DNA of 64,000 bases from Streptomyces armeniacus. Lineage in GTDB: Bacteria; Actinomycetota; Actinomycetes; Streptomycetales; Streptomycetaceae. How positions within the stretch are numbered: the stretch's first letter is position 1; every line of letters begins with the position of its first letter. This document shows positions 8,794 to 15,779 of the stretch, one piece after another. Both the position numbers and the translations under genes were made by a program. The notes below the pieces were generated by a model. It worked only from the letters and a program-made list of their open reading frames with translations, was not told the DNA's origin and did not search any database. Location of the stretch: NCBI RefSeq assembly GCF_003355155.1, contig NZ_CP031320.1, positions 4,145,367-4,209,366 of the forward strand. The letters run 5' to 3'.

Positions 8794-9264
8794 TCAAGCC
8801 CTCTCCGGCGCCCGCTGGGCGCTCGAATAGATGTCGATCTTGTAGTTGAGGACCGCGAGGGTCTCCTGGAGCTCCGCGATCCGCCGCTGCACGTCCCGGC
8901 GCGTGGCCTCGAACAGCTCCAGGCGTTCGCCGAACGTGTGCTCCCCGGCCCGTACGAGCTCGGCGTACCGCACCATGTCGGCCACCGGCATGCCGGTCAG
9001 CCGCAGCTTGTTCACCAGGTCGAGCCAGTCCAGGTCGCGGTTGGTGAAGCGGCGCTGACCGGTGTGCGAGCGGTCCACGTGCGGCATCAGCCCGATCCGT
9101 TCGTACCAGCGCAGGGTGTGCGCGCTGAGACCCGTACAGGCGGCGACCTCGCTGATGGTGTACGCGTCCTTGCCCTCCGGGCGCGGGTGCGTCACCTGCC
9201 CGTGGGCGACACAGGCGTCAGGCTCGGTGATCTCTTCCGCTGTCTCCGTCTCCATCACGGTCAT
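8794..9264 (-). CDS. MerR family transcriptional regulator
   Basis: 156-residue regulator. After a 30-residue acidic lead the helix-turn-helix reads YTISEVAACTGLSAHTLRWY followed by ERIGL, then the second wing motif RRFTNRDLDWL and a long C-terminal dimerisation helix (about 105-145). No cysteine cluster is present at the C-terminus, so a metal sensor is unlikely. It leads an operon with the aldo/keto reductase. The ATG at 9264 lies 6 bases after the -10 TAGCGT, so the transcript is probably leaderless. An ATG at 9255 is an internal alternative. Confidence 0.93.
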   Translation of the reverse strand: MTVMETETAEEITEPDACVAHGQVTHPRPEGKDAYTISEVAACTGLSAHTLRWYERIGLMPHVDRSHTGQRRFTNRDLDWLDLVNKLRLTGMPVADMVRYAELVRAGEHTFGERLELFEATRRDVQRRIAELQETLAVLNYKIDIYSSAQRAPERA

Positions 9265-9270
9265 AAGTGA

Positions 9271-9301
9271 ACGCTACGGACTTGGAGTGCACTCCAAGCA
9301 A
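9271..9301 (-). promoter_or_regulatory. MerR-type promoter with 18-bp palindromic operator
   Basis: Read on the minus strand: -35 TTGCTT (9296-9301), a 19-base spacer, and -10 TAGCGT (9271-9276). The perfect palindrome CTTGGAGTGCACTCCAAG covers 9281-9298, within the spacer and the edge of the -35. A 19-base spacer with an internal dyad is the hallmark of MerR-activated promoters. It drives the merR-aldo/keto reductase pair and is only 45 bases from the start of the divergent beta-lactamase-like gene. Confidence 0.88.
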
Positions 9302-9343
9302 GCGGAAACGGGGAGCAAAATCCGCCGCGTTAGGCTTCGGGCC

Positions 9344-10156
9344 ATGGAGAGCGCACTGCGGACGATCGAGAACTGGCCGGTGCCGGCCGCCGCGGCGGCC
9401 GTCGTACGGGCGGACGGCAGCCTCGCCGGAGCGTACGGGCCCACGGGGCGCCCGTTCCACCTCGCCTCGGTCACGAAACCGCTGGCCGCGTACGCCGCGC
9501 TCGTCGCCGTCGAAGAGGGCGCGATCGAGCTGGACGAACCGGCCGGGCCGGACGGGTCCACCGTCCGCCACCTGCTCGCACACACCTCGGGGCTCGCGTT
9601 CGACGAGCACCGCGTGATGGCGCCGCCCGGCACCCGCAGGCTCTACTCCAACTCCGGCTTCGAGGTGCTCGGCGACCACATCGCCAAGGCCACGGACATC
9701 CCCTTCCCGTCGTACCTGCGGGACGCGGTGCTCGCGCCGCTGGGCATGACCGGCACCGAACTGCCCGGTTCGCCGGCCAAGGACGGCGTCTCGACCGTCG
9801 ACGACCTCGCCCGCTTCGCCGCGGAGCTGCAGGCGCCGCGGCTGCTCGCCCGGGTCACCGTCGAGCAGGCCACCGAGGTCGTGTATCCGGGCCTCAAGGG
9901 CGTCCTGCCCGGTTACGGGCACCAGTCGCCGAACGACTGGGGGCTCGGCTTCGAGGTCCGGGACGGCAAGTCGCCGCACTGGACGGGGAGTTCCTCGTCA
10001 CCGCGCACATTCGGGCATTTCGGTCAGTCGGGTACATTCCTGTGGGTGGACCCGGACGCCGGGGCCGCCTGCGTCGTGCTCACGGACCGTGCGTTCGGGC
10101 CGTGGGCGGTCGAGGCGTGGCCCGCTTTCACGGACGCGGTGCTCGCGGCGCTCTGA
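9344..10156 (+). CDS. Serine beta-lactamase family (class C-like/DD-peptidase fold) hydrolase
   Basis: 270-residue cytoplasmic-looking member of the beta-lactamase/esterase family (PF00144); no signal peptide is seen. The SxxK motif is S42-V-T-K45, the YxN motif is Y101-S-N103 in RLYSNSGFEVLG, and the third motif is HFGQSG near residue 228 in place of KTG. It is shorter than true class C beta-lactamases (about 360), so an esterase or peptidase role is as likely as antibiotic hydrolysis. ATG 9344 has no ribosome binding site but TAGGCT lies 7 bases upstream, suggesting a leaderless transcript. Divergent from merR. Confidence 0.85.
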   Translation: MESALRTIENWPVPAAAAAVVRADGSLAGAYGPTGRPFHLASVTKPLAAYAALVAVEEGAIELDEPAGPDGSTVRHLLAHTSGLAFDEHRVMAPPGTRRLYSNSGFEVLGDHIAKATDIPFPSYLRDAVLAPLGMTGTELPGSPAKDGVSTVDDLARFAAELQAPRLLARVTVEQATEVVYPGLKGVLPGYGHQSPNDWGLGFEVRDGKSPHWTGSSSSPRTFGHFGQSGTFLWVDPDAGAACVVLTDRAFGPWAVEAWPAFTDAVLAAL

Positions 10157-10241
10157 GCGGGGCTCAGGCGCGTGCGCGGGGCCCGGAGCCGGTGAACCGG
10201 GCTTGCCGGCCCGTGACGCGACCCGTGACCCGCGATCCGGC

Positions 10242-11165
10242 TCAGAGCTCCGCGAGGAGGTCGGCCTTCTTCGCCGAGAACTCGTCGTCCGTCAGCAGCC
10301 CCGCCTCGTGCAGCTCGCCGAGGTGCCGGATGCGTTCCGCGATGTCCGCGGGATCCGCCCGTTCCATCCCCTCCGTACGGGCGGCCCGGTGGTGGTGCGG
10401 GCCGGGGCCCGCGGTCTCCAGCGCCATGGCGGGCTCGGCCGCGCGCAGGGCGGCCAGCACGGACGCGGCGAACGGCAGCGACTCGTACACCAGCCCGTAG
10501 CCCAGCCCGAACACCACCGCCGCCGGATCCTGGTCCGCCGCGGTCTCCACGCCGTCGCCGCCCGGCGCTGGAGAACCGTCACTGCTGCGCCGCCGCAGCC
10601 GCAGATGCCCGTTGAAGACTTCGGGCGAACGCCACTCGAGGCCCTCCAGCTCGTCCACGTTGAACGACTGGTCGCCCGCTCTCCACTTGGCGGACGACGC
10701 ACCCGTCCAGAACCAGCGGAACGTGACCGCCTTGCCGTCGAAGGACGCCTTGCCGTCGTACGCCTTGAAGTTGAGCGGCGGCGCCGGCGCCTCGACGAGG
10801 TGGCGCTCGGCGGGCTCGGCGGCCTCCGGGCCGAGGGCGGAGCGGAGCTCAGTGGCGTAGTAGTCGGCCAGCAGCTCGCGTTCGGCGGGGAGCACAAGCC
10901 GATACGGATCGCTGGCCTCCTTCAGCTGCCCGTCGGCAGCCTCCAGCAGCGGATCGGCGCCCTCCCGCGGCACCATGCGCAGCACGACAGTGCCGCGCTT
11001 GCCGCCCGGCGCCAGCTCGACCGTGCTCAGGGCCTCGTACGGAATCCGCCGCTCCGCGAGCACATGGAACAGCTTCGGTGTGCGGATCCCCCGTTCGAAG
11101 CGGATGAGCACGGAGTCCGTGTCGAACTCCCAGGTGGAGTGAATTCCAGCCAGTACGTCACCCAT
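10242..11165 (-). CDS. DUF4429 protein with C-terminal SHOCT domain
   Basis: 307 residues. Two DUF4429 units are apparent: one near residues 5-95 (TWEFDTDSVLIRFERG) and a second near 125-210 (NFKAYDGKASFDGKAVTFRW), each a PH-like beta-rich unit. The last 40 residues (IAERIRHLGELHEAGLLTDD) form a SHOCT motif, a short helical module found at the C-termini of many bacterial proteins. No enzyme motif or membrane segment is visible. I chose the ATG at 11165 because TACGAT lies 7 bases before it and no ribosome binding site is present; an in-frame ATG at 11174 is the alternative. Function unknown. Confidence 0.85.
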   Translation of the reverse strand: MGDVLAGIHSTWEFDTDSVLIRFERGIRTPKLFHVLAERRIPYEALSTVELAPGGKRGTVVLRMVPREGADPLLEAADGQLKEASDPYRLVLPAERELLADYYATELRSALGPEAAEPAERHLVEAPAPPLNFKAYDGKASFDGKAVTFRWFWTGASSAKWRAGDQSFNVDELEGLEWRSPEVFNGHLRLRRRSSDGSPAPGGDGVETAADQDPAAVVFGLGYGLVYESLPFAASVLAALRAAEPAMALETAGPGPHHHRAARTEGMERADPADIAERIRHLGELHEAGLLTDDEFSAKKADLLAEL

Positions 11166-11221
11166 GTGGGCCATCGTATGCGGCGGTTGCCCGCACGTCC
11201 CCCTCTGCCGCGCTACGCGCG

Positions 11222-12466
11222 TTAATCCGTGCCCGCCGCGCAGTTCTCGGCGCCGTCCGCGCAGTCGATCGTGTAGGTCTGCCCGGTGCCGACGGCGGCC
11301 TGGTTGGCGAGGCTGCTGGTGCCCGGAGCGAAGTATCCCGCGTGGCCTGACGCGCCGTCGGCGGACAGCCGGCGGGCGCCGAAACCGGGGGAGAGCGGGT
11401 CGGCGCCGTGCCCGAGCCCGCCGAACTCCATGTGCGGCACGTCCGCGATCCAGTCGTCGCCGTCCCGCATCGCCCACACCCGGGCCTTGCTGTGCAGCTC
11501 CGCCACGCTGTCGGCCCGCATGCCAGGGCTGCCCGAAACCGCTATGTCGGAGACCCGGGAGGGCAGCTCGTCGGCGGCGACACCGCAGGTCACCGAACCG
11601 TAGCTGTGGCAGAAGAGGGACACCTGGGAGCCGCCGGGCAGGCCGCCGCGTACGAAGTCCACGAGCCGGTCCGCGCCGTCCTGCGCGAGCGTCACGGAGG
11701 CGGCGTCCACGCCCAGGCCGCGCGGGGCGGTGTAGTCGGCCCAGGCGACGGTGGCCGTACGGACGCTGGGCGCGGCCGCGTGCTGCTTCCGCTGGAGCGC
11801 TTTGGCCATGCCGACGGGGGCGGTGTGCCTGCGTTCGGTCTTCTCGAAGGTCAGCAGCTCGGTGTCGACTCCGGGCACGATCACCGAGACGCGGTCGGCG
11901 CGGTCCAGGTCGCCGAACACCTCGGCGGCGCGGCCGTAGCCGGTCGGGTCGAAGGCGAGGATCTGCCGGTCCCCGGCGACCATGGACTCGAAGCGGTGCA
12001 TGCGACGGCCCGCCATGTGGCGGCCCTCTTCGGTGAGTTCGGAGCTGTGCATGCGTTTGCGTTCGGTATCGCGGGCGTCGACGAGGGCGGCGTGGTTGGC
12101 GCGGTAGCGGAGCTCCGCGGGGGCGCCGTTGAGGTTGCCCACGACAAGGGGATAGCGGTCCGCCAGCCGTTCTCGCTGACGCTCGGTCAGAGAGCCGAAG
12201 AAGCCGCTGACCTTGCGCGGCGACGCCCCCTCGGCGTCGGGCAGCTGACGGCCCGCGACGGTGCCCTTGTCCCAGGCCATCAGGGCCGCGGCCCGTGGTC
12301 CCGGGGTGGCCTCGTGGCCCTTGACGGCGGTCCAGCCGGTCGTGGCCAGCAGCACGAACACCACCGCCAGCGTCAGCAGGGCGCGCCAGGCAGTGGCGTC
12401 CGGTGCCTCGGTGGCGGGGAACCCGGATCCGGACAGGGGGGAGCTGAGAGCGGAGAACGAAATCAC
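11222..12466 (-). CDS. Membrane-anchored alpha/beta hydrolase (DUF1023 family)
   Basis: 414 residues. An N-terminal hydrophobic segment (about 25-48, ALLTLAVVFVLLATTGW) anchors the protein so that the enzyme lies outside the cell. The catalytic domain has the nucleophile elbow CHSYGS near residue 290, typical of DUF1023 hydrolases, which often carry G/C-H-S-Y-G. The acid and histidine are probably in DDWIADVPH and SGHAGYF. The substrate is unknown; family members are presumed lipases or esterases. The GTG start is overlapped by the inverted repeat at 12466-12482. Confidence 0.85.
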   Translation of the reverse strand: MISFSALSSPLSGSGFPATEAPDATAWRALLTLAVVFVLLATTGWTAVKGHEATPGPRAAALMAWDKGTVAGRQLPDAEGASPRKVSGFFGSLTERQRERLADRYPLVVGNLNGAPAELRYRANHAALVDARDTERKRMHSSELTEEGRHMAGRRMHRFESMVAGDRQILAFDPTGYGRAAEVFGDLDRADRVSVIVPGVDTELLTFEKTERRHTAPVGMAKALQRKQHAAAPSVRTATVAWADYTAPRGLGVDAASVTLAQDGADRLVDFVRGGLPGGSQVSLFCHSYGSVTCGVAADELPSRVSDIAVSGSPGMRADSVAELHSKARVWAMRDGDDWIADVPHMEFGGLGHGADPLSPGFGARRLSADGASGHAGYFAPGTSSLANQAAVGTGQTYTIDCADGAENCAAGTD

Positions 12467-12482
12467 TAGGGCGCAACCCTAG
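12466..12482. promoter_or_regulatory. Inverted repeat at the start of the DUF1023 hydrolase gene
   Basis: CTAGGG and CCCTAG arms around the 5-base centre CGCAA, touching the first base of the GTG start codon. Read on the minus strand it contains TAGGGT, a possible -10, about 9 bases before the start, so it could be an operator overlapping a leaderless promoter. No good -35 is visible. Confidence 0.35.
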
Positions 12483-12582
12483 GAGAAGCACCGTCGCGGA
12501 CGCACATCCCGTGACCTAATTCACGCCTCTTGGCGGACAGCAGGCGGCGGAACGGGTGCCATCAGCGCGAGCGGTCACGCGC

Positions 12583-13212
12583 TCAGGTGTGGCTCGACCA
12601 GTCGTCGCTCAGCACCGGCCCCATCAGGTCCAGGCAGCGCTCCACCACCTCCTGCTGGCCCGCCACCGTGATGTCCTCGCCGGTGCCCCACTGGCGTCCG
12701 GCCGCCCGCATCACGCCGTGGAACAGCGCGACCAGGACGCGTGGACGCAGGTCCTCGCGCGGGTCGAGGCCCTCCCGGGCGGCGAGGACGGCGACGAGCC
12801 GGTCCTCAAGCTCCGTGGAGCGCCGCATGTGGACAGCGAGCAGCGACGGCGTGGTCTCGATGATCTGCCACATCCGCATGTGCACGCTGATCGGGACGAC
12901 CTCCTGGATCGCGTCGCCGATGCCCGCCCAGTTGGCGTCGAGGGCGTTGCGCAGGGCCCGCATGGGCGACTCGTGCGGCGGACGTGCCACCACGGCCTCG
13001 TAGAACCGGGACTCGATCTCCTCCTGGAGCGCGAAGGCGACGGCCTCCTTGCTCGCGAAGTACCGGAAGAAGGTGCGCTGGGAGACGTCGACCGCGTCGG
13101 TGATCTCGTCGACGGTGGTCTCGTCGTAGCCCTTGCTGACGAACAGCTCGTGCGCCACTCGGATAAGGGCATCCCGGGTGCGCTGCTTCTTGCGCTCACG
13201 CAGGCCGGTCAC
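12583..13212 (-). CDS. TetR family repressor, likely of the adjacent exporter
   Basis: 209 residues. The N-terminal helix-turn-helix reads TTVDEITDAVDVSQRTFFRY followed by FASKEA, the standard TetR signature; the rest is the helical ligand-binding and dimer domain. The GTG at 13212 was chosen because GGAGG lies 9 bases upstream; a start at 13242 would place this site inside the gene. It is divergent from an EmrB/QacA-type exporter and the gap contains a 15-base inverted repeat overlapping the exporter promoter, so it very likely represses that exporter and is relieved by a transported compound. Confidence 0.93.
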   Translation of the reverse strand: MTGLRERKKQRTRDALIRVAHELFVSKGYDETTVDEITDAVDVSQRTFFRYFASKEAVAFALQEEIESRFYEAVVARPPHESPMRALRNALDANWAGIGDAIQEVVPISVHMRMWQIIETTPSLLAVHMRRSTELEDRLVAVLAAREGLDPREDLRPRVLVALFHGVMRAAGRQWGTGEDITVAGQQEVVERCLDLMGPVLSDDWSSHT

Positions 13213-13285
13213 TGTCCGGCACCTCCAGTCCTCGCTGCCCACGGTGATGGTGAGCTATTTGACACTTACCGACTCATTGATTGGT

Positions 13286-13315
13286 TTGTCAATTGTCAGC
13301 GGCTGACACTAATCT
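13286..13315 (+). promoter_or_regulatory. Exporter promoter with TetR operator in the spacer
   Basis: -35 TTGTCA (13286-13291), an 18-base spacer and -10 TAATCT (13310-13315), six bases before the ATG at 13322. The spacer holds the inverted repeat TGTCAGC-G-GCTGACA (13294-13308). On the other strand TTGACA (13287-13292) can serve as -35 for the divergent tetR gene, so one bound dimer could block both promoters. Confidence 0.8.
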
Positions 13316-13321
13316 CATCCT

Positions 13322-14935
13322 ATGAGTTCCCAGACCCCCACCGTCACGAAGGACGGGCCGGAGCCACCAGAGCCCGGGAAGTCAGAGGCCGCACGTAACG
13401 GAGTGCGCGGGCACCCCTGGTTGACCCTTCTCACCGTCGCGCTGGGCGTCACGATGGTCGCCCTCGACGGCACGATCGTCGCCATCGCCAACCCGGCGAT
13501 CCAGCAGGACCTCGGCGCGAGCCTCGCCGATGTGCAGTGGATCACCAACGGCTATCTGCTGGCGCTCGCCGTGGCGCTCATCACGGCGGGCAAGATCGGC
13601 GACCGCTTCGGTCACCGGCAGACCTTTCTGATCGGCGTCGTCGGATTCGCCATCGCCTCCGCCGCCATCGGCTTCGGCGGCAGCGTGTCTCTCGTGATCG
13701 CGTTCCGCGTGCTCCAGGGCCTCTTCGGCGCGCTGCTGATGCCCGCCGCCCTCGGCCTGCTGCGGGCCTCGTTCCCCGCGGAGAAGCTCAACACGGCCAT
13801 CGGGATCTGGGGCGCGGTCATCGGCGCCTCGACCGCCGCCGGGCCCATCGTCGGCGGGCTGCTCGTCGAGCACGTCAACTGGGAGTCGGTGTTCTTCATC
13901 AACGTCCCGGTCGGGGCCGTCGCGCTGGCGATGGGCCTGGTGATCCTGCTGGACCACCGCGCCGAGAACCGGCCCCGCTCGTTCGACATCCCGGGCATTG
14001 CGCTGCTGTCGGGCGCGATGTTCTGCCTCATCTGGGCGCTCATCAAGGCCCCGGAATGGGGCTGGGCGGACGGCGCCACGATCGTCTTCCTGCTCGCCTC
14101 GCTCGCCTGCTTCGTGGTGTTCACCATCTGGGAGACGAAGGTCAGTGAGCCGCTGCTGCCACTGACGATGTTCCGCTCGGTGCCGCTGTCCGCGGGCACC
14201 GTGCTGATGGTGCTGATGGCCTTCGGCTTCATGGGCGGCATCTTCTTCGTGACGTTCTACCTGCAGAACGTGCACGGGATGACGCCGGTGGAGAGCGGTC
14301 TGCATCTGCTGCCGCTGACCGCGATGATGATCGTCTCCTCGCCGCTGGCGGGCTCGCTGATCACCAAGTTCGGGCCGCGTGTCCCGCTGGTCACCGCGAT
14401 GCTGCTGACCAGCGTCGCGATGTTCGGCATGTCGACGCTGGACGCCGGGAGCGGCACGCTGGCCACCTCCCTCTGGTTCGCCCTGCTCGGGCTGGGCCTC
14501 GGACCGGTCATGGTCGGAGCCACGGAGGTCATCGTCGGCAACGCGCCTCTTGAGCACGCCGGTGTCGCCGGCGGTCTCCAGCAGGCGGGCATGCAGGTCG
14601 GCGGCAGCCTCGGCACGGCCGTGCTGGGCGCCGTGATGGCCTCGCGGGTGGACACGACGCTGCCGGAGAAGTGGTCGGAGGCCAAGCTTCCGCCCCTCAA
14701 GGAGGGCCAGGAAGACCAGCTGAAGAGCGCCGCAGAGGTGGGGGTCGCGCCTCCGGCGCCCAAGGGCGCGCCGGAGCAGATCGCGGACGCGATGACGGAT
14801 GTCGTGCACGGGTCGTTCATCTCCGGTATGGGGCTGGCCTTCACCTGCGCGGGGATCGTCGCGGTGCTGGCGGCCGGCGTGGCCGTCTTCACCAAGAGCG
14901 GTCAGAACGACGCGGGGCCGTCCGTGCACATCTGA
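13322..14935 (+). CDS. MFS drug exporter, EmrB/QacA (DHA2, 14-TM) type
   Basis: 537 residues with about 14 hydrophobic segments, the size and pattern of proton-driven DHA2 multidrug exporters. Motif A follows TM2 (GKIGDRFGHRQTF), the early motif DGTIVAIANPAIQQDL is in TM1, and the motif C region appears as GIWGAVIGASTAAGPIVGG in TM5. The C-terminal tail is hydrophilic. No ribosome binding site precedes the ATG; the -10 is six bases upstream, so the message is probably leaderless. Controlled by the divergent TetR. Cargo unknown; it is 20 kb from the biosynthetic cluster, so a link to that product is not implied. Confidence 0.94.
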   Translation: MSSQTPTVTKDGPEPPEPGKSEAARNGVRGHPWLTLLTVALGVTMVALDGTIVAIANPAIQQDLGASLADVQWITNGYLLALAVALITAGKIGDRFGHRQTFLIGVVGFAIASAAIGFGGSVSLVIAFRVLQGLFGALLMPAALGLLRASFPAEKLNTAIGIWGAVIGASTAAGPIVGGLLVEHVNWESVFFINVPVGAVALAMGLVILLDHRAENRPRSFDIPGIALLSGAMFCLIWALIKAPEWGWADGATIVFLLASLACFVVFTIWETKVSEPLLPLTMFRSVPLSAGTVLMVLMAFGFMGGIFFVTFYLQNVHGMTPVESGLHLLPLTAMMIVSSPLAGSLITKFGPRVPLVTAMLLTSVAMFGMSTLDAGSGTLATSLWFALLGLGLGPVMVGATEVIVGNAPLEHAGVAGGLQQAGMQVGGSLGTAVLGAVMASRVDTTLPEKWSEAKLPPLKEGQEDQLKSAAEVGVAPPAPKGAPEQIADAMTDVVHGSFISGMGLAFTCAGIVAVLAAGVAVFTKSGQNDAGPSVHI

Positions 14936-14971
14936 CGTCGCCGGGCATGCGCTCTGCGTGCTCGTAGGCAC

Positions 14972-15009
14972 ACGGAGGGGTACGGATCTGTGGAACCGTA
15001 CCCCTCCGT
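14972..15009. terminator. Strong hairpin terminator after the MFS gene
   Basis: Perfect 14-base stem (ACGGAGGGGTACGG with its complement) around a 10-base loop, 36 bases after the exporter stop codon. Confidence 0.85.
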
Positions 15010-15174
15010 CGCGTTTCCCGTTCCGGCCTGTGGACTACCGGCAAGTTGTGGACAACTCGGCCATCAGTACTGGTGAATTGGGCCGTTGACGCTTGGCAGT
15101 CGGCGAGCGGGACCGGAAGGCTGATCACACCGCCGGGCGGAGAGCCGCCCGGCCCCGAACGGGGAGTGATCGCC

Positions 15175-15630
15175 ATGAACAGCCACCACGCATCGGCTGC
15201 CGGATGTCCGTCGCGCGTTCCGTCCGGCCGCCCTGCCGGCACCGCGGCCACGGTCCTCACCGCCGCTGCCGCCGTCGCGCTGGCCACCGCGGTCCTGGCG
15301 CCGGCGCAGGCCGCGGCGGCGCCGCAGGACCCCCGAGCCGCCGCGGGCGAGCTCGGCGACTGCGGCGCGGGGCAGCTGTGCCTCTGGGAGCAGCCGCAGT
15401 TCGAGGGGAAGCGGCAGACGTACGAGCTGGCCGGCACCGACACCGAGAGCTGCGTCGTGCTGCCGGACGGCTTCGCGGCGGAGGCGTACGCCAACCGCAC
15501 GGGCAGGCCGGTGACGGTGTACCAGAGCGCGGAGTGCGCGGAGACGGGGGAGTTCCACACCCATCCCGGTGGCTCCTACACGCCCGAATCCGCCTATCAG
15601 GTCCGGGCCTTCAAGATCTGGGAGCGCTGA
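15175..15630 (+). CDS. Secreted peptidase inhibitor I36-like protein
   Basis: 151 residues with a long secretion signal: hydrophobic core TAATVLTAAAAVALATAVLA and an AQAAAA cleavage region near residue 50. The mature part matches the I36 (SMI) / beta-gamma-crystallin-like fold, with the signature CLWEQPQFEGKRQTYEL and four cysteines that could form two disulphides. I36 proteins inhibit metalloproteases or bind ligands outside the cell. ATG 15175 is preceded by GGGGAG. Single gene, bounded by terminators on both sides. Confidence 0.85.
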   Translation: MNSHHASAAGCPSRVPSGRPAGTAATVLTAAAAVALATAVLAPAQAAAAPQDPRAAAGELGDCGAGQLCLWEQPQFEGKRQTYELAGTDTESCVVLPDGFAAEAYANRTGRPVTVYQSAECAETGEFHTHPGGSYTPESAYQVRAFKIWER

Positions 15631-15731
15631 TGAATCCGGGCGCGCTGCTGTCCTGGGCAGTGCTGCCGAGGGCGTGGGCGGCGCTCCGGCGCCGGTGGCA
15701 TCCGCGGCATCCCTGCCAATCGCCGCGGAAA

Positions 15732-15768
15732 GCGGTGAGGGCCCGGCCGACGGCCGGACCCTCACCGC
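15732..15768. terminator. Bidirectional terminator between I36 gene and aceE
   Basis: 17-base stem starting GCGGTGAGGG with one mismatch and a 3-base loop, located between convergent stop codons at 15630 and 15780. Confidence 0.85.
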
Positions 15769-15779
15769 ACCGCGGGTGC

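Noticed and set aside
10242..12491. 749-codon frame joining the DUF4429 gene to upstream sequence
   Set aside because: The upstream 440 codons are an out-of-frame reading of the DUF1023 hydrolase; the DUF4429 protein has its own start at 11165 or 11174.
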